Assembly: GCA_947455585.1 (NCBI GenBank)
Contig: CANGOY010000105.1
Location: forward strand, 1-6,651
DNA: 6,651 bases
Reading direction: 5' to 3'
Origin: Comamonadaceae bacterium
GTDB lineage: Bacteria > Pseudomonadota > Gammaproteobacteria > Burkholderiales > Burkholderiaceae_C
The notes below the pieces were generated by a model. The model was not told the origin of the DNA. It saw only the letters and a program-made list of their open reading frames with translations, and made no database searches. The position numbers were made by a program, and so were the translations under genes. Shown piece after piece: positions 6,452-6,651 of this stretch. The stretch's first letter is position 1. Each line of letters starts with the position of its first letter.

Positions 6452-6651
6452 ATGTTGTACCCCCAAGAGTTTGATGTCATCGTCGTAGGCGGTGGCCACG
6501 CCGGCACCGAAGCCGCACTGGCTTCGGCGCGCATGGGCGCTAAAACTTTACTCTTAAGCCACAACATCGAAACCTTGGGCCAGATGAGCTGCAACCCGTC
6601 CATCGGCGGCATCGGTAAAGGCCATTTGGTGAAAGAAGTGGACGCACTTGG
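6452..6651 (+). CDS. mnmG: tRNA uridine-5-carboxymethylaminomethyl(34) synthesis enzyme MnmG (GidA), N-terminal part
   Basis: MnmG works with the GTPase MnmE in the cytoplasm to modify the wobble uridine U34 of certain tRNAs to (carboxymethyl)aminomethyl-uridine, using FAD and a folate one-carbon donor. Only 66 codons are in the window; full proteins are about 630-650 residues. The visible part holds the FAD-binding Rossmann signature FDVIVVGGGHAGTEAA (residues 7-22, with G13, G14, G15 and G18). It also holds the strongly conserved family block around residues 45-66, MSCNPSIGGIGKGHLV, including C47, a cysteine conserved in E. coli MnmG. The ATG start has an AAAGG ribosome site and puts the FAD motif at the usual distance from the N-terminus. 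The gene runs off the right edge because of the window, with no sign of damage. mnmG is commonly close to the chromosomal origin, followed by rsmG and parAB in many betaproteobacteria, but neither can be seen here. Confidence 0.97.
   Translation, partial: MLYPQEFDVIVVGGGHAGTEAALASARMGAKTLLLSHNIETLGQMSCNPSIGGIGKGHLVKEVDAL

Overview
The window is an ordinary-looking piece of proteobacterial chromosome, most likely from a betaproteobacterium of the Comamonadaceae type (Limnohabitans/Rhodoferax-like). That placement is an inference from the moderately high GC content, the codon preferences and the gene families; no rRNA or other strong taxonomic marker is present. Five protein genes fill almost all of the sequence. 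No tRNA, rRNA, CRISPR array, insertion sequence or phage gene was seen, and there is no gene-free stretch longer than 74 bases.

Left part, minus strand (1-4237): a two-gene heavy-metal efflux operon. It reads leftward from a membrane-anchored periplasmic adaptor (CzcB/CusB type) into a CusA/CzcA-family RND proton antiporter. The two genes overlap by 4 bases (ATGA). The permease runs off the left edge after 987 codons, so its last few dozen residues lie outside the window. If an outer-membrane channel gene belongs to the operon, it is also outside. The permease has the charged D-x5-D-x6-E motif of heavy-metal RND pumps but lacks two of the three periplasmic methionines that bind Cu(I)/Ag(I) in CusA. 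A divalent metal (Zn/Co/Cd/Ni) is therefore the better guess.

Middle part, plus strand (4294-6377): a divergently transcribed two-component system, made of an OmpR/PhoB-type response regulator and a TctE/QseC-like sensor histidine kinase, again joined by an ATGA overlap. Only about 56 bases separate the regulator start from the adaptor start, so both promoters and any operator must share that gap. It contains a CTGAC direct repeat with an 11-base period, the spacing expected for an OmpR-family dimer. The simplest model is that the system senses an envelope signal and controls the efflux operon, itself, or both. The kinase sensor region does not look like the classical CusS/CzcS metal sensor, so this link remains an inference.

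Right end, plus strand (6452-6651): the first 66 codons of mnmG (gidA), a tRNA-modification gene often found near the chromosomal replication origin. It follows a 74-base gap that can form a short GC-rich hairpin. This housekeeping neighbour suggests the efflux and regulator genes sit on the main chromosome. The most distinctive detail is an apparent 8-residue insertion in the receiver domain, right beside the phosphorylation site. I found no evidence for a wholly new kind of system.
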